From assembly GCA_037951165.1 (NCBI GenBank), contig JBBDHG010000534.1, positions 49,873 through 113,872 on the forward strand: a stretch of DNA of 64,000 nt, read 5' to 3'. The notes under the pieces were generated by a model. It had not been told where the DNA came from, made no database searches, and was given only the letters and a program-made list of their open reading frames with translations. This document shows, piece after piece, positions 13,089 through 27,105 of the stretch. This DNA comes from Lophius americanus (taxonomy: Eukaryota; Chordata; Actinopteri; Lophiiformes; Lophiidae). The stretch's first letter is position 1. Each line of letters starts with the position of its first letter. A program made the position numbers and the translations under genes.

Positions 13089-16000
13089 CCTTCAATTTAA
13101 AACAAATCTGATTAAATCTAGCTTGAAACCTGCCTCTAAGTGCTTTTGGAGCAAAATGACACATGTTTGCAAAAACAGACTTACCTCAGAGAAGCAAGGC
13201 CAAAATTACAAAGTTTATGATTTCAGCTAAAAAAATGAAAGTTAGTAATAACGTTGTATTCCTTCATATTAAAGCAAATCTTATTATATCTAGCTTGAAA
13301 CATGCTTCTAAGTGCTTTTGGAGCAAAATGATAGATGTTTGCCAAAATAGACTTACCTCAAAGAGACAAGGCCAAAAATAAAGAGTATGTGATATCAGCT
13401 AAAATAAATGAAAGTTAGTAATAACCTTGTATTCCTTCATATTAAAGCAAATCTTATTATATCTAGCTTGAAACCTGCTTCTAAGTGCTTTTGGAGCTAA
13501 TTGACAGTTGTTTTTAAAAACACTTACCTCAGAGAGATAAGGCCAAAATTACAAAGTTTATGATTTCAGCTAAAAAAATTAAAGTTGGTAATAACCTTGT
13601 ATTCCTTCATATTGAAGCAAATCTTATTATATCTAGCTTGAAACCTGCTTCTAAGTGCTTTTGGAACAAATTGAAACATGTTTGCAAAAACAGACTTACC
13701 TCAGAGAGACGAGGCCAAAATTACAAAGTTCATGATTTCAGCTAAAAAAATGAAAGTTAGTATTAACGTTGTATTCCTTCATATTAAGACAAATCTTATT
13801 ATATCTAGCTTGAAACCTGCTTCTAAGTGCTTTTGGAGCAAAATGACAGATGTTTGCCAAAATAGACTTACCTCAGAGAGACAAGGCCAAAATTACAAAG
13901 TTTATGGTTTCAACTAAAAAAATGAAAGCTAGTATAAACCCTGTTTGCATTCAATTTAAAGCAAATCTTATTGTATCTAGCTTGGAACCTGCTTCTAAGT
14001 GCTTTTGGAGCAAATTGACATATGTTTGCAAAAACAGACTTACCTCAGAGAGATAAGGCCAAAAGTACAAAGTTTATGATTTCAGCTAAAAAAATGAAAG
14101 TTAGTAATAACGTTGTATTCCTTCATATTAAAGCAAATCTTATTATATCTAGCTTGAAACCTGCTTCTAAGTGCTTTTGGAGCAAAATGACACATGTTTG
14201 CAAAAACAGACTTACCTCAGAGAGACGAGGCCAAAATTACAAAGTTTATGATTTCAGCTAAAAAAATGAAAGTTAGTAATAACGTTGTATTCCTTCATAT
14301 TAAAGCAAATCTTCTTATACTTAGCTTGAAACCTGCTTCTAAGTGCTTTTGGAGCAAAATGACAGATGTTTGCCAAAATAGACTTACCTCAGAGAGACAA
14401 GGCCAAAATTACAAAGTTTATGGTTTCAACTAAAAAAATGAAAGCTAGTATAAACCCTGTTTGCATTCAATTTAAAGCAAATCTTATTGTATCTAGCTTG
14501 GAACCTGCTTCTAAGTGCTTTTGGAGCAAATTGACATATGTTTGCAAAAACAGACTTACCTCAGAGAGATAAGGCCAAAATTACAAAGTTTATGATTTCA
14601 GCTAAAAAAATTAAAGTTGGTAATAACCTTGTATTCCTTCATATTGAAGCAAATCGTATTATATCTAGCTTGAAACCTGCTTCTAAGTGCTTTTGGAGCA
14701 AATTGACAGTTGTTTGTAAAAACACTTACCTCAGAGAGATAAGGCCAAAATTACAAAGTTTATGATTTCAGCTAAAAAAATTAAAGTTGGCAATAACCTT
14801 GTATTCCTTCATATTGAAGCAAATCTTATTATATCTAGCTTGAAACCTGTTTCTAAGTGCTTTTGGAGCAAAATGACACATGTTTGCAAAAACAGACTTA
14901 CCTCATAGAGACAAGTCCAAAAGTACAAAGTTTATGATTTCAGCTAATAAAATGAAAGTTAGTAATAACGTTGTATTACTTCATATTAAAGCAAATCTTA
15001 TTATATCTAGCTTGAAACCTGCTTCTAAGTGCTTTTGGAGCAAATTGACAGATGTTTGTAAAAACACTTACCTCAGAGAGACAAGGCCAAAATTACAAAG
15101 TTTATGGTTTCAACTAAAAAAATTAAAGTTAGTATAAACCCTTTTTGCATTCAATTTAAATCAAATCTTATTGTATCTAGCTTGACACCTGCTTCTAAGT
15201 ACTTTTGGAACAAATTGACACATGTTTGCAAAAACAGACTTACCTCAGAGAGATAAGGCCAAAAGTACAAAGTTTATGATTTCAGCTAAAAAAATGAAAG
15301 TTAGTAATAACGTTGTATTCCTTCATATTAAAGCAAATCTTATTGTATCTAGCTTGAAACCTGCTTCTAAGTGCTTTTGGAGCAAAATGACACATGTTTG
15401 CAAAAACAGACTTACCTCAGAGAGACAAGGCCAAAAGTACAAAGTTTATGATTTCAGCTAATAAAATGAAAGTTAGTAATAATGTTGTATTACTTCATAT
15501 TTAAGCAAATCTTATTATATCTAGCTTGAAACCTGCTTCTAAGTGCTTTTGGAGCAAATTGACAGTTGTTTGTAAAAACACTTACCTCAGAGAGATAAGG
15601 CCAAAATTACAAAGTTTATGATTTCAGCTAAAAAAATTAAAGCTGGCAATAACCTTGTATTCCTTCATATTGAAGCAAATATTATTATATCTAGCTTGAA
15701 ACCTGTTTCTAAGTGCTTTTGGAACAAATTGACACATGTTTGCAAAAACAGACTTACCTCAGAGAGACGAGGCCAAAATTACAAAGTTTATGATTTCAGC
15801 TAAAAAAATGAAAGTTAGTAATAACGTTGTATTCCTTCATATTAAAGCAAATCTTCTTATACTTAGCTTGAAACCTGCTTCTAAGTGCTTTTGGAGCAAA
15901 ATTACCGATATATGCAAAAATAGGCTTACCTCAGCGAGACAAAGCAAAAAATAAAGAACATGTGATTTCAGCTAAAAAAAATGAAAGTTAGTAAAAACCT

Positions 16001-16863
16001 TATTTTCCTTCAATTTTGAGCAAATCTTATTGTATCTAGCTTGAAACCTGCTTCTAAGTGCTTTTGGAGCAAATTGACATATGATTGCAAAAACAGACTT
16101 ACCTCAGAGAGACGAGGCCAAAATTACAAAGTTTATGATTTCAGCTAAAAAAATGAAAGTTAGTATTAACGTTGTATTCCTTCATATTAAGACAAATCTT
16201 ATTATATCTAGCTTGAAACCTGCTTCTAAGTGCTTTTGGAGCAAATTGACAGATGTTTGTAAAAACACTTACCTCAGAGAGACAAGGCCAAAATTACAAA
16301 GTTTATGGTTTCAACTAAAAAAATGAAAGTTAGTATAAACCCTTTTTGCATTCAATTTAAATCAAATCTTATTGTATCTAGCTTGACACCTGCTTCTAAG
16401 TACTTTTGGAACAAATTGACACATGTTTGCAAAAACAGACTTACCTCAGAGAGATAAGGCCAAAAGTACAAAGTTTATGATTTCAGCTAAAAAAATGAAA
16501 GTTAGTATAAACCCTTTTTGCATTCAATTTAAAGAAAATCTTATTGTATCTAGCTTGAAACCTGCTTCTAAGTGCTTTTGGAGCTAATTGACAGTTGTTT
16601 GTAAAAACACTTACCTCAGAGAGATAAGGCCAAAATTACAAAGTTTATGATTTCAGCTAAAAAAATTAAAGCTGGCAATAACCTTGTATTCCTTCATATT
16701 GAAGCAAATATTATTATATCTAGCTTGAAACCTGTTTCTAAGTGCTTTTGGAACAAATTGACACATTTTTGCAAAAACAGACTTACCTCATAGAGACAAG
16801 GCCAAAAGTACAAAGTTTATGATTTCAGCTAATAAAATGAAAGTTAGTAATAACGTTGTATTA

Positions 16864-16889
16864 CTTCATATTAACTTCATATTTGGAGC
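16864..16889 (+). repeat. Internally deleted satellite monomer (copy 1 of 3)
   Basis: Between CTTCATATTA and TTGGAGC the usual 63 bp is reduced to 26 bp, and the sequence reads ATTAACTTCATATTTGG at the join. About 37 bp, including the CTAGCTTGAAACC segment, is missing. The identical join is found at 18370-18395 and 19536-19561, so the deletion arose once and was spread by array exchange. Confidence 0.85.
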
Positions 16890-18369
16890 AAATTGACACA
16901 TGTTTGCAAAATAGACTTACCTCAGAGAGACGAGGCCAAAATTACAAAGTTTATGATTTCAGCTAAAAAAATGAAAGTTAGTAATAACGTTGTATTCCTT
17001 CATATTAAAGCAAATCTTATTATACTTAGCTTGAAACCTGCTTGTAAGTGCTTTTGGAGCAAAATTACCGATATATGCAAAAATAGGCTTACCTCAGCGA
17101 GACAAAGCAAAAAATAAAGAACATGTGATTTCAGCTAAAAAAATGAAAGTTAGTAAAAACCTTATTTTCCTTCAATTTTGAGCAAATCTTATTGTATCTA
17201 GCTTGAAACCTGCTTCTAAGTGCTTTTGGAGCAAATTGACATATGTTTGCAAAAACAGACTTACCTCAGAGAGACGAGGCCAAAATTACAAAGTTTATGA
17301 TTTCAGCTAAAAAAATGAAAGTTAGTATTAACGTTGTATTCCTTCATATTAAGACAAATCTTATTATATCTAGCTTGAAACCTGCTTCTAAGTGCTTTTG
17401 GAGCAAAATGACAGATGTTTGCCAAAATAGACTTACCTCAGAGAGACAAGGCCAAAATTACAAAGTTTATGGTTTCAACTAAAAAAATGAAAGCTAGTAT
17501 AAACCCTGTTTGCATTCAATTTAAAGCAAATCTTATTGTATCTAGCTTGGAACCTGCTTCTAAGTGCTTTTGGAGCAAATTGACATATGTTTGCAAAAAC
17601 AGACTTACCTCAGAGAGATAAGGCCAAAATTACAAAGTTTATGATTTCAGCTAAAAAAATTAAAGTTGGTAATAACCTTGTATTCCTTCATATTGAAGCA
17701 AATCGTATTATATCTAGCTTGAAACCTGCTTCTAAGTGCTTTTGGAGCAAATTGACAGTTGTTTGTAAAAACACTTACCTCAGAGAGATAAGGCCAAAAT
17801 TACAAAGTTTATGATTTCAGCTAAAAAAATTAAAGTTGGTAATAACCTTGTATTCCTTCATATCGAAGCAAATCTTATTATATCTAGCTTGAAACCTGCT
17901 TCTAAGTGCTTTTGGAACAAATTGACACATGTTTGCAAAAACAGACTTACCTCATAGAGACAAGGCCAAAAGTACAAAGTTTATGATTTCAGCTAATAAA
18001 ATGAAAGTTAGTAATAATGTTGTATTACTTCATATTTAAGCAAATCTTATTATATCTAGCTTGAAACCTGCTTCTAAGTGCTTTTGGAGCAAATTGACAG
18101 TTGTTTGTAAAAACACTTACCTCAGAGAGATAAGGCCAAAATTACAAAGTCTATGATTTCAGCTAAAAAAATTAAAGCTGGCAATAACCTTGTATTCCTT
18201 CATATTGAAGCAAATATTATTATATCTAGCTTGAAACCTGTTTCTAAGTGCTTTTGGAACAAATTGACACATTTTTGCAAAAACAGACTTACCTCATAGA
18301 GACAAGGCCAAAAGTACAAAGTTTTTGATTTCAGCTAATAAAATGAAAGTTAGTAATAACGTTGTATTA

Positions 18370-18395
18370 CTTCATATTAACTTCATATTTGGAGC
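18370..18395 (+). repeat. Internally deleted satellite monomer (copy 2 of 3)
   Basis: Same 37-bp deletion and same join as at 16864-16889. The downstream monomer also shares CTGCTTGTAAG with the other two copies. Confidence 0.85.
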
Positions 18396-19535
18396 AAATT
18401 GACACATGTTTGCAAAATAGACTTACCTCAGAGAGACGAGGCCAAAATTACAAAGTTTATGATTTCAGCTAAAAAAATGAAAGTTAGTAATAACGTTGTA
18501 TTCCTTCATATTAAAGCAAATCTTATTATACTTAGCTTGAAACCTGCTTGTAAGTGCTTTTGGAGCAAAATTACCGATATATGCGAAAATAGGCTTACCT
18601 CAGCGAGACAAAGCAAAAAATAAAGAACATGTGATTTCAGCTAAAAAAATGAAAGTTAGTAATAACCTTGTATTCCTTCATATTAAAGCAAATCTGATTA
18701 AATCTAACTTGAAACCTGCTTCTAAGTGCTATTGGAGCAAAATGACAGATGTTTGCTAAAATAGAATTACCTCAGAGAGACAAGGCCAAAATTACAAAGT
18801 TTATGATTTCAACTAAAAAAATGAAAGTTAGTTTAAAACCTGTTTGCATTCAATTTAAAGCAAATCTTATTATATCTAGCTTGAAACCTGCTTCTAAGTG
18901 CCTTTGGAGCAAAATTACTGATATTTGCAAAAATAAGCTTACCTCAGCGAGACAAGGCCAAAAATAAAGAGCATGTGATTTCAGCTAAAAATATTAAAGC
19001 TGGTGAAAACCATATTTTCCTTCAATTTAAAGCAAATCTGATTATATCTAGCTTGAAACCTGCTTCTAAGTGCTTTTGGAGCAAATTGACACATGTTTGC
19101 AAAAACAGACTTACCTCAGCGAGACAAGGCCAAAAATAAAGAGTATGTGATATAAGCTACAAAAATGAAAATTAGTAATAACGTTGTATTCCTTCATATT
19201 AAAGCAAATCTTATTATATCTAGCTTGAAACCTGCTTCTAAGTGCTTTTGGTCAAAATTATCGATATTTGCAAAAATAGTCTTACCTCAGAGAGGTAAGG
19301 CCAAAAATAAAGAGCATGTCATTTCAGCTAAAAAAAATGAAACTTAGTATAAACCCTGATTGCATTCAATTTAAAGCAAATCTGATTAAATCTAGCTTGA
19401 AACCTGCTTCTAAGTGCTTTTGGAGCAAAATGACAGATGTTTGCCAAAATAGTCTTACCTCAGAGCGACAAGGCCAAAATTACAAAGTTTATGATTTCAG
19501 CTAATAAAATGAAAGTTAGTAATAACGTTGTATTA

Positions 19536-19561
19536 CTTCATATTAACTTCATATTTGGAGC
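19536..19561 (+). repeat. Internally deleted satellite monomer (copy 3 of 3)
   Basis: Same deletion join as the other two copies. The preceding 900 bp (about 18650-19500) consists of more diverged monomers, showing that the deleted unit was moved next to a different neighbourhood. Confidence 0.85.
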
Positions 19562-20749
19562 AAATTGACACATGTTTGCAAAATAGACTTACCTCAGAGA
19601 GACGAGGCCAAAATTACAAAGTTTATGATTTCAGCTAAAAAAATGAAAGTTAGTAATAACGTTGTATTCCTTCATATTAAAGCAAATCTTATTATACTTA
19701 GCTTGAAACCTGCTTGTAAGTGCTTTTGGAGCAAAATTACCGATATATGCAAAAATAGGCTTACCTCAGCGAGACAAAGCAAAAAATAAAGAACATGTGA
19801 TTTCAGCTAAAAAAATGAAAGTTAGTAAAAACCTTATTTTCCTTCAATTTTGAGCAAATCTTATTGTATCTAGCTTGAAACCTGCTTCTAAGTGCTTTTG
19901 GAGCAAATTGACATATGTTTGCAAAAACAGACTTACCTCAGAGAGACGAGGCCAAAATTACAAAGTTTATGATTTCAGCTAAAAAAATGAAAGTTAGTAT
20001 TAACGTTGTATTCCTTCATATTAAGACAAATCTTATTATATCTAGCTTGAAACCTGCTTCTAAGTGCTTTTGGAGCAAAATGACAGATGTTTGCCAAAAT
20101 AGACTTACCTCAGAGAGACAAGGCCAAAATTACAAAGTTTATGGTTTCAACTAAAAAAATGAAAGCTAGTATAAACCCTGTTTGCATTCAATTTAAAGCA
20201 AATCTTATTGTATCTAGCTTGGAACCTGCTTCTAAGTGCTTTTGGAGCAAATTGACATATGTTTGCAAAAACAGACTTACCTCAGAGAGATAAGGCCAAA
20301 ATTACAAAGTTTATGATTTCAGCTAAAAAAATTAAAGTTGGTAATAACCTTGTATTCCTTCATATTGAAGCAAATCGTATTATATCTAGCTTGAAACCTG
20401 CTTCTAAGTGCTTTTGGAGCAAATTGACAGTTGTTTGTAAAAACACTTACCTCAGAGAGATAAGGCCAAAATTACAAAGTTTATGATTTCAGCTAAAAAA
20501 ATTAAAGTTAGTAATAATGTTGTATTACTTCATATTTAAGCAAATCTTATTATATCTAGCTTGAAACCTGCTTCTAAGTGCTTTTGGAGCAAATTGACAG
20601 TTGTTTGTAAAAACACTTACCTCAGAGAGATAAGGCCAAAATTACAAAGTCTATGATTTCAGCTAAAAAAATTAAAGCTGGCAATAACCTTGTATTCCTT
20701 CATATTGAAGCAAATATTATTATATCTAGCTTGAAACCTGTTTCTAAGT

Positions 20750-23090
20750 GCTTTTGGAACAAATTGACACATTTTTGCAAAAACAGACTTACCTCATAGA
20801 GACAAGGCCAAAAGTACAAAGTTTATGATTTCAGCTAATAAAATGAAAGTTAGTAATAACGTTGTATTACTTCATATTAAAGCAAATCTTATTATATCTA
20901 GCTTGAAACCTGCTTCTAAGTGCTTTTGGAGCAAATTGACACATGTTTGCAAAAACAGACTTACCTCAGAGAGACGAGGCCAAAATTACAAAGTTTATGA
21001 TTTCAGCTAAAAAAATTAAAGTTAGTAATAACGTTGTATTCCTTCATATTAAAGCAAATCTTCTTATACTTAGCTTGAAACCTGCTTCTAAGTGCTTTTG
21101 GAGCAAAATTACCGATATATGCAAAAATAGGCTTACCTCAGCGAGACAAAGCAAAAAATAAAGAACATGTGATTTCAGCTAAAAAAAATGAAAGTTAGTA
21201 AAAACCTTATTTTCCTTCAATTTTGAGCAAATCTTATTGTATCTAGCTTGAAACCTGCTTCTAAGTGCTTTTGGAGCAAATTGACATATGATTGCAAAAA
21301 CAGACTTACCTCAGAGAGACGAGGCCAAAATTACAAAGTTTATGATTTCAGCTAAAAAAATGAAAGTTAGTATTAACGTTGTATTCCTTCATATTAAGAC
21401 AAATATTATTATATCTAGCTTGAAACCTGCTTCTAAGTGCTTTTGGAGCAAAATGACAGATGTTTGCCAAAATAGACTTACCTCAGAGAGACAAGGCCAA
21501 AATTACAAAGTTTATGGTTTCAACTAAAAAAATGAAAGCTAGTATAAACCCTGTTTGCATTCAATTTAAAGCAAATCGTATTATATCTAGCTTGAAACCT
21601 GCTTCTAAGTGCTTTTGGAGCAAATTGACAGTTGTTTGTAAAAACACTTACCTCAGAGAGATAAGGCCAAAATTACAAAGTTTATGATTTCAACTAAAAA
21701 AATGAAAGTTAGTATAAACCCTTTTTGCATTCAATTTAAAGCAAATCTTATTGTATCTAGCTTGAAACCTGCTTCTAAGTACTTTTGGAACAAATTGACA
21801 CATGTTTGCAAAAACAGACTTACCTCAGAGAGATAAGGCCAAAAGTACAAAGTTTATGATTTCAGCTAAAAAAATGAAAGTTAGTAATAACGTTTTATTC
21901 CTTCATATTAAAGCAAATCTTATTATATCTAGCTTGAAACCTGCTTCTAAGTGCTTTTGGAGCAAAATGACAGATGTTTGCAAAAACAGACTTACCTCAG
22001 AGAGACAAGGCCAAAATTACAAAGTTTATGATTTCAGCTAAAAAAATGAAAGTTAGTATTAACGTTGTATTCCTTCATATTAAGACAAATCTTATTATAT
22101 CTAGCTTGAAACCTGCTTCTAAGTGCTTTTGGAGCAAAATGGCACATGTTTGCAAAAACAGACTTACCTCATAGAGACAAGGCCAAAAGTACAAAGTTTA
22201 TGATTTCAGCTAAAAAAAATGAAAGTTAGTAATAACGTTGTATTACTTCATATTAAAGCAAATCTTATTATATCTAGCTTGAAACATGCTTCTAAGTGCT
22301 TTTGGAGCAAAATGATAGATGTTTGCCAAAATAGACTTACCTCAAAGAGACAAGGCCAAAAATAAAGAGTATGTGATATCAGCTAAAAAAAATGAAAGTT
22401 AGTAAAAACCTTTTATTCCTTCATATTAAAGCAAATCTTATTATATCTAGCTTGAAACCTGCTTCTAAGTGCTTTTGGAACAAATTGACACATGTTTGCA
22501 AAAACAGACTTACCTCATAGAGACAAGGCCAAAAGTACAAAGTTTATGATTTCAGCTAATAAAATGAAAGTTAGTAATAATGTTGTATTACTTCATATTA
22601 AAGCAAATCTTATTATATCTAGCTTGAAACCTGCTTCTAAGTGCTTTTGGAGCAAATTGACAGTTGTTTGTAAAAACACTTACCTCAGAGAGATAAGGCC
22701 AAAATTACAAAGTTTATGATTTCAGCTAAAAAAATTAAAGCTGGCAATAACCTTGTATTCCTTCATATTGAAGCAAATATTATTATATCTAGCTTGAAAC
22801 CTGTTTCTAAGTGCTTTTGGAACAAATTGACACATTTTTGCAAAACCAGACTTACCTCATAGAGACAAGGCCAAAAGTACAAAGTTTATGATTTCAGCTA
22901 ATAAAATGAAAGTTAGTAATAACGTTGTATTACTTCATATTAAAGCAAATCTTATTATATCTAGCTTGAAACCTGCTTCTAAGTGCTTTTGGAGCAAATT
23001 GACACATGTTTGCAAAAACAGACTTACCTCAGAGAGACGAGGCCAAAATTACAAAGTTTATGATTTCAGCAAAAAAAATGAAAGTTAGTA
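20750..23090 (+). repeat. Block repeated at a distance of ~6355 bp (first copy)
   Basis: The monomer order and private variants of about 20750-23090 recur at about 27106-29445 with an offset of 6355-6356 bp. One base is missing in the second copy near 27883, and a small cluster of differences lies near 28651 (TTATTTTGG for TGCTTTTGG). Unlike the other blocks, the copies are not adjacent: the 1888-bp duplication lies between them. Confidence 0.75.
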
Positions 23091-23157
23091 ATAACGTTGT
23101 ATTCCTTCATATTAAAGCAAATCTTATTATACTTAGCTTGAAACCTGCTTCTAAGTC

Positions 23158-26100
23158 CTTTTGGAGCAAAATTACCGATATATGCAAAAATAGGCTTACC
23201 TCAGCGAGACAAAGCAAAAAATAAAGAACATGTGATTTCAGCTAAAAAAATGAAAGTTAGTAAAAACCTTATTTTCCTTCAATTTTGAGCAAATCTTATT
23301 GTATCTAGCTTGAAACCTGCCTCTAAGTGCTTTTGGAGCAAATTGACATATGTTTGCAAAAACAGACTTATCTCAGAGAGACGAGGCCAAAATTACAAAG
23401 TTTATGATTTCAGCTAAAAAAATGAAAGTTAGTATTAACGTTGTATTCCTTCATATTAAGACAAATCTTATTATATCTAGCTTGAAACCTGCTTCTAAGT
23501 GCTTTTGGAGCAAAATGACAGATGTTTGCCAAAATAGACTTACCTCAGAGAGACAAGGCCAAAATTACAAAGTTTATGGTTTCAACTAAAAAAATGAAAG
23601 CTAGTATAAACCCTGTTTGCATTCAATTTAAAGCAAATCTTATTGTATCTAGCTTGGAACCTGCTTCTAAGTGCTTTTGGAGCAAATTGACATATGTTTG
23701 CAAAAACAGACTTACCTCAGAGAGATAAGGCCAAAATTACAAAGTTTATGATTTCAGCTAAAAAAATGAAAGTTAGTATTAACGTTGTATTCCTTCATAT
23801 TAAGACAAATCTTATTATATCTAGCTTGAAACCTGCTTCTAAGTGCTTTTGGAGCAAAATGACAGATGTTTGCCAAAATAGACTTACCTCAGAGAGACAA
23901 GGCCAAAATTACAAAGTTTATGGTTTCAACTAAAAAAATGAAAGCTAGTATAAACCCTGTTTGCATTCAATTTAAAGCAAATCTTATTGTATCTAGCTTG
24001 GAACCTGCTTCTAAGGGCTTTTGGAGCAAATTGACATATGTTTGCAAAAACAGACTTACCTCAGAGAGATAAGGCCAAAATTACAAAGTTTATGATTTCA
24101 GCTAAAAAAATTAAAGTTGGTAATAACCTTGTATTCCTTCATATTGAAGCAAATCGTATTATATCTAGCTTGAAACCTGCTTCTAAGTGCTTTTGGAGCA
24201 AATTGACAGTTGTTTGTAAAAACACTTACCTCAGAGAGATAAGGCCAAAATTACAAAGTTTATGATTTCAGCTAAAAAAATTAAAGTTGGTAATAACCTT
24301 GTATTCCTTCATATCGAAGCAAATCTTATTATATCTAGCTTGAAACCTGCTTCTAAGTGCTTTTGGAACAAATTGACACATGTTTGCAAAAACAGACTTA
24401 CCTCATAGAGACAAGGCCAAAAGTACAAAGTTTATGATTTCAGCTAATAAAATGAAAGTTAGTAATAATGTTGTATTACTTCATATTTAAGCAAATCTTA
24501 TTATATCTAGCTTGAAACCTGCTTCTAAGTGCTTTTGGAGCAAATTGACAGTTGTTTGTAAAAACACTTACCTCAGAGAGATAAGGCCAAAATTACAAAG
24601 TCTATGATTTCAGCTAAAAAAATTAAAGCTGGCAATAACCTTGTATTCCTTCATATTGAAGCAAATATTATTATATCTAGCTTGAAACCTGTTTCTAAGT
24701 GCTTTTGGAACAAATTGACACATTTTTGCAAAAACAGACTTACCTCATAGAGACAAGGCCAAAAGTACAAAGTTTATGATTTCAGCTAATAAAATGAAAG
24801 TTAGTAATAACGTTGTATTACTTCATATTAAAGCAAATCTTATTATATCTAGCTTGAAACCTGCTTCTAAGTGCTTTTGGAGCAAATTGACACATGTTTG
24901 CAAAAACAGACTTACCTCAGAGAGACGAGGCCAAAATTACAAAGTTTATGATTTCAGCTAAAAAAATTAAAGTTAGTAATAACGTTGTATTCCTTCATAT
25001 TAAAGCAAATCTTCTTATACTTAGCTTGAAACCTGCTTCTAAGTGCTTTTGGAGCAAAATTACCGATATATGCAAAAATAGGCTTACCTCAGCGAGACAA
25101 AGCAAAAAATAAAGAACATGTGATTTCAGCTAAAAAAATGAAAGTTAGTAAAAACCTTATTTTCCTTCAATTTTGAGCAAATCTTATTGTATCTAGCTTG
25201 AAACCTGCCTCTAAGTGCTTTTGGAGCAAATTGACATATGTTTGCAAAAACAGACTTATCTCAGAGAGACGAGGCCAAAATTACAAAGTTTATGATTTCA
25301 GCTAAAAAAATGAAAGTTAGTATTAACGTTGTATTCCTTCATATTAAGACAAATCTTATTATATCTAGCTTGAAACCTGCTTCTAAGTGCTTTTGGAGCA
25401 AAATGACAGATGTTTGCCAAAATAGACTTACCTCAGAGAGACAAGGCCAAAATTACAAAGTTTATGGTTTCAACTAAAAAAATGAAAGCTAGTATAAACC
25501 CTGTTTGCATTCAATTTAAAGCAAATCTTATTGTATCTAGCTTGGAACCTGCTTCTAAGTGCTTTTGGAGCAAATTGACATATGTTTGCAAAAACAGACT
25601 TACCTCAGAGAGATAAGGCCAAAATTACAAAGTTTATGATTTCAGCTAAAAAAATGAAAGTTAGTATTAACGTTGTATTCCTTCATATTAAGACAAATCT
25701 TATTATATCTAGCTTGAAACCTGCTTCTAAGTGCTTTTGGAGCAAAATGACAGATGTTTGCCAAAATAGACTTACCTCAGAGAGACAAGGCCAAAATTAC
25801 AAAGTTTATGGTTTCAACTAAAAAAATGAAAGCTAGTATAAACCCTGTTTGCATTCAATTTAAAGCAAATCTTATTGTATCTAGCTTGGAACCTGCTTCT
25901 AAGTGCTTTTGGAGCAAATTGACATATGTTTGCAAAAACAGACTTACCTCAGAGAGATAAGGCCAAAATTACAAAGTTTATGATTTCAGCTAAAAAAATT
26001 AAAGTTGGTAATAACCTTGTATTCCTTCATATTGAAGCAAATCGTATTATATCTAGCTTGAAACCTGCTTCTAAGTGCTTTTGGAGCAAATTGACAGTTG

Positions 26101-27020
26101 TTTGTAAAAACACTTACCTCAGAGAGATAAGGCCAAAATTACAAAGTTTATGATTTCAGCTAAAAAAATTAAAGTTGGTAATAACCTTGTATTCCTTCAT
26201 ATCGAAGCAAATCTTATTATATCTAGCTTGAAACCTGCTTCTAAGTGCTTTTGGAACAAATTGACACATGTTTGCAAAAACAGACTTACCTCATAGAGAC
26301 AAGGCCAAAAGTACAAAGTTTATGATTTCAGCTAATAAAATGAAAGTTAGTAATAATGTTGTATTACTTCATATTTAAGCAAATCTTATTATATCTAGCT
26401 TGAAACCTGCTTCTAAGTGCTTTTGGAGCAAATTGACAGTTGTTTGTAAAAACACTTACCTCAGAGAGATAAGGCCAAAATTACAAAGTCTATGATTTCA
26501 GCTAAAAAAATTAAAGCTGGCAATAACCTTGTATTCCTTCATATTGAAGCAAATATTATTATATCTAGCTTGAAACCTGTTTCTAAGTGCTTTTGGAACA
26601 AATTGACACATTTTTGCAAAAACAGACTTACCTCATAGAGACAAGGCCAAAAGTACAAAGTTTATGATTTCAGCTAATAAAATGAAAGTTAGTAATAACG
26701 TTGTATTACTTCATATTAAAGCAAATCTTATTATATCTAGCTTGAAACCTGCTTCTAAGTGCTTTTGGAGCAAATTGACACATGTTTGCAAAAACAGACT
26801 TACCTCAGAGAGACGAGGCCAAAATTACAAAGTTTATGATTTCAGCTAAAAAAATTAAAGTTAGTAATAACGTTGTATTCCTTCATATTAAAGCAAATCT
26901 TCTTATACTTAGCTTGAAACCTGCTTCTAAGTGCTTTTGGAGCAAAATTACCGATATATGCAAAAATAGGCTTACCTCAGCGAGACAAAGCAAAAAATAA
27001 AGAACATGTGATTTCAGCTA
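23158..27020 (+). repeat. Tandem duplication of an 1888-bp (11-monomer) block
   Basis: About 23158-25045 is repeated at 25046-26933, with homology continuing to about 27020. Both copies share the rare CTTATCTCAGAGAGACGAGG variant (donor-like motif lost) and GCCTCTAAG. One difference seen is AAGGGCTTTT at 24013 against AAGTGCTTTT in the second copy. Confidence 0.8.
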
Positions 27021-27105
27021 AAAAAAATGAAAGTTAGTAAAAACCTTATTTTCCTTCAATTTTGAGCAAATCTTATTGTATCTAGCTTGAAACCTGCTTC
27101 TAAGT

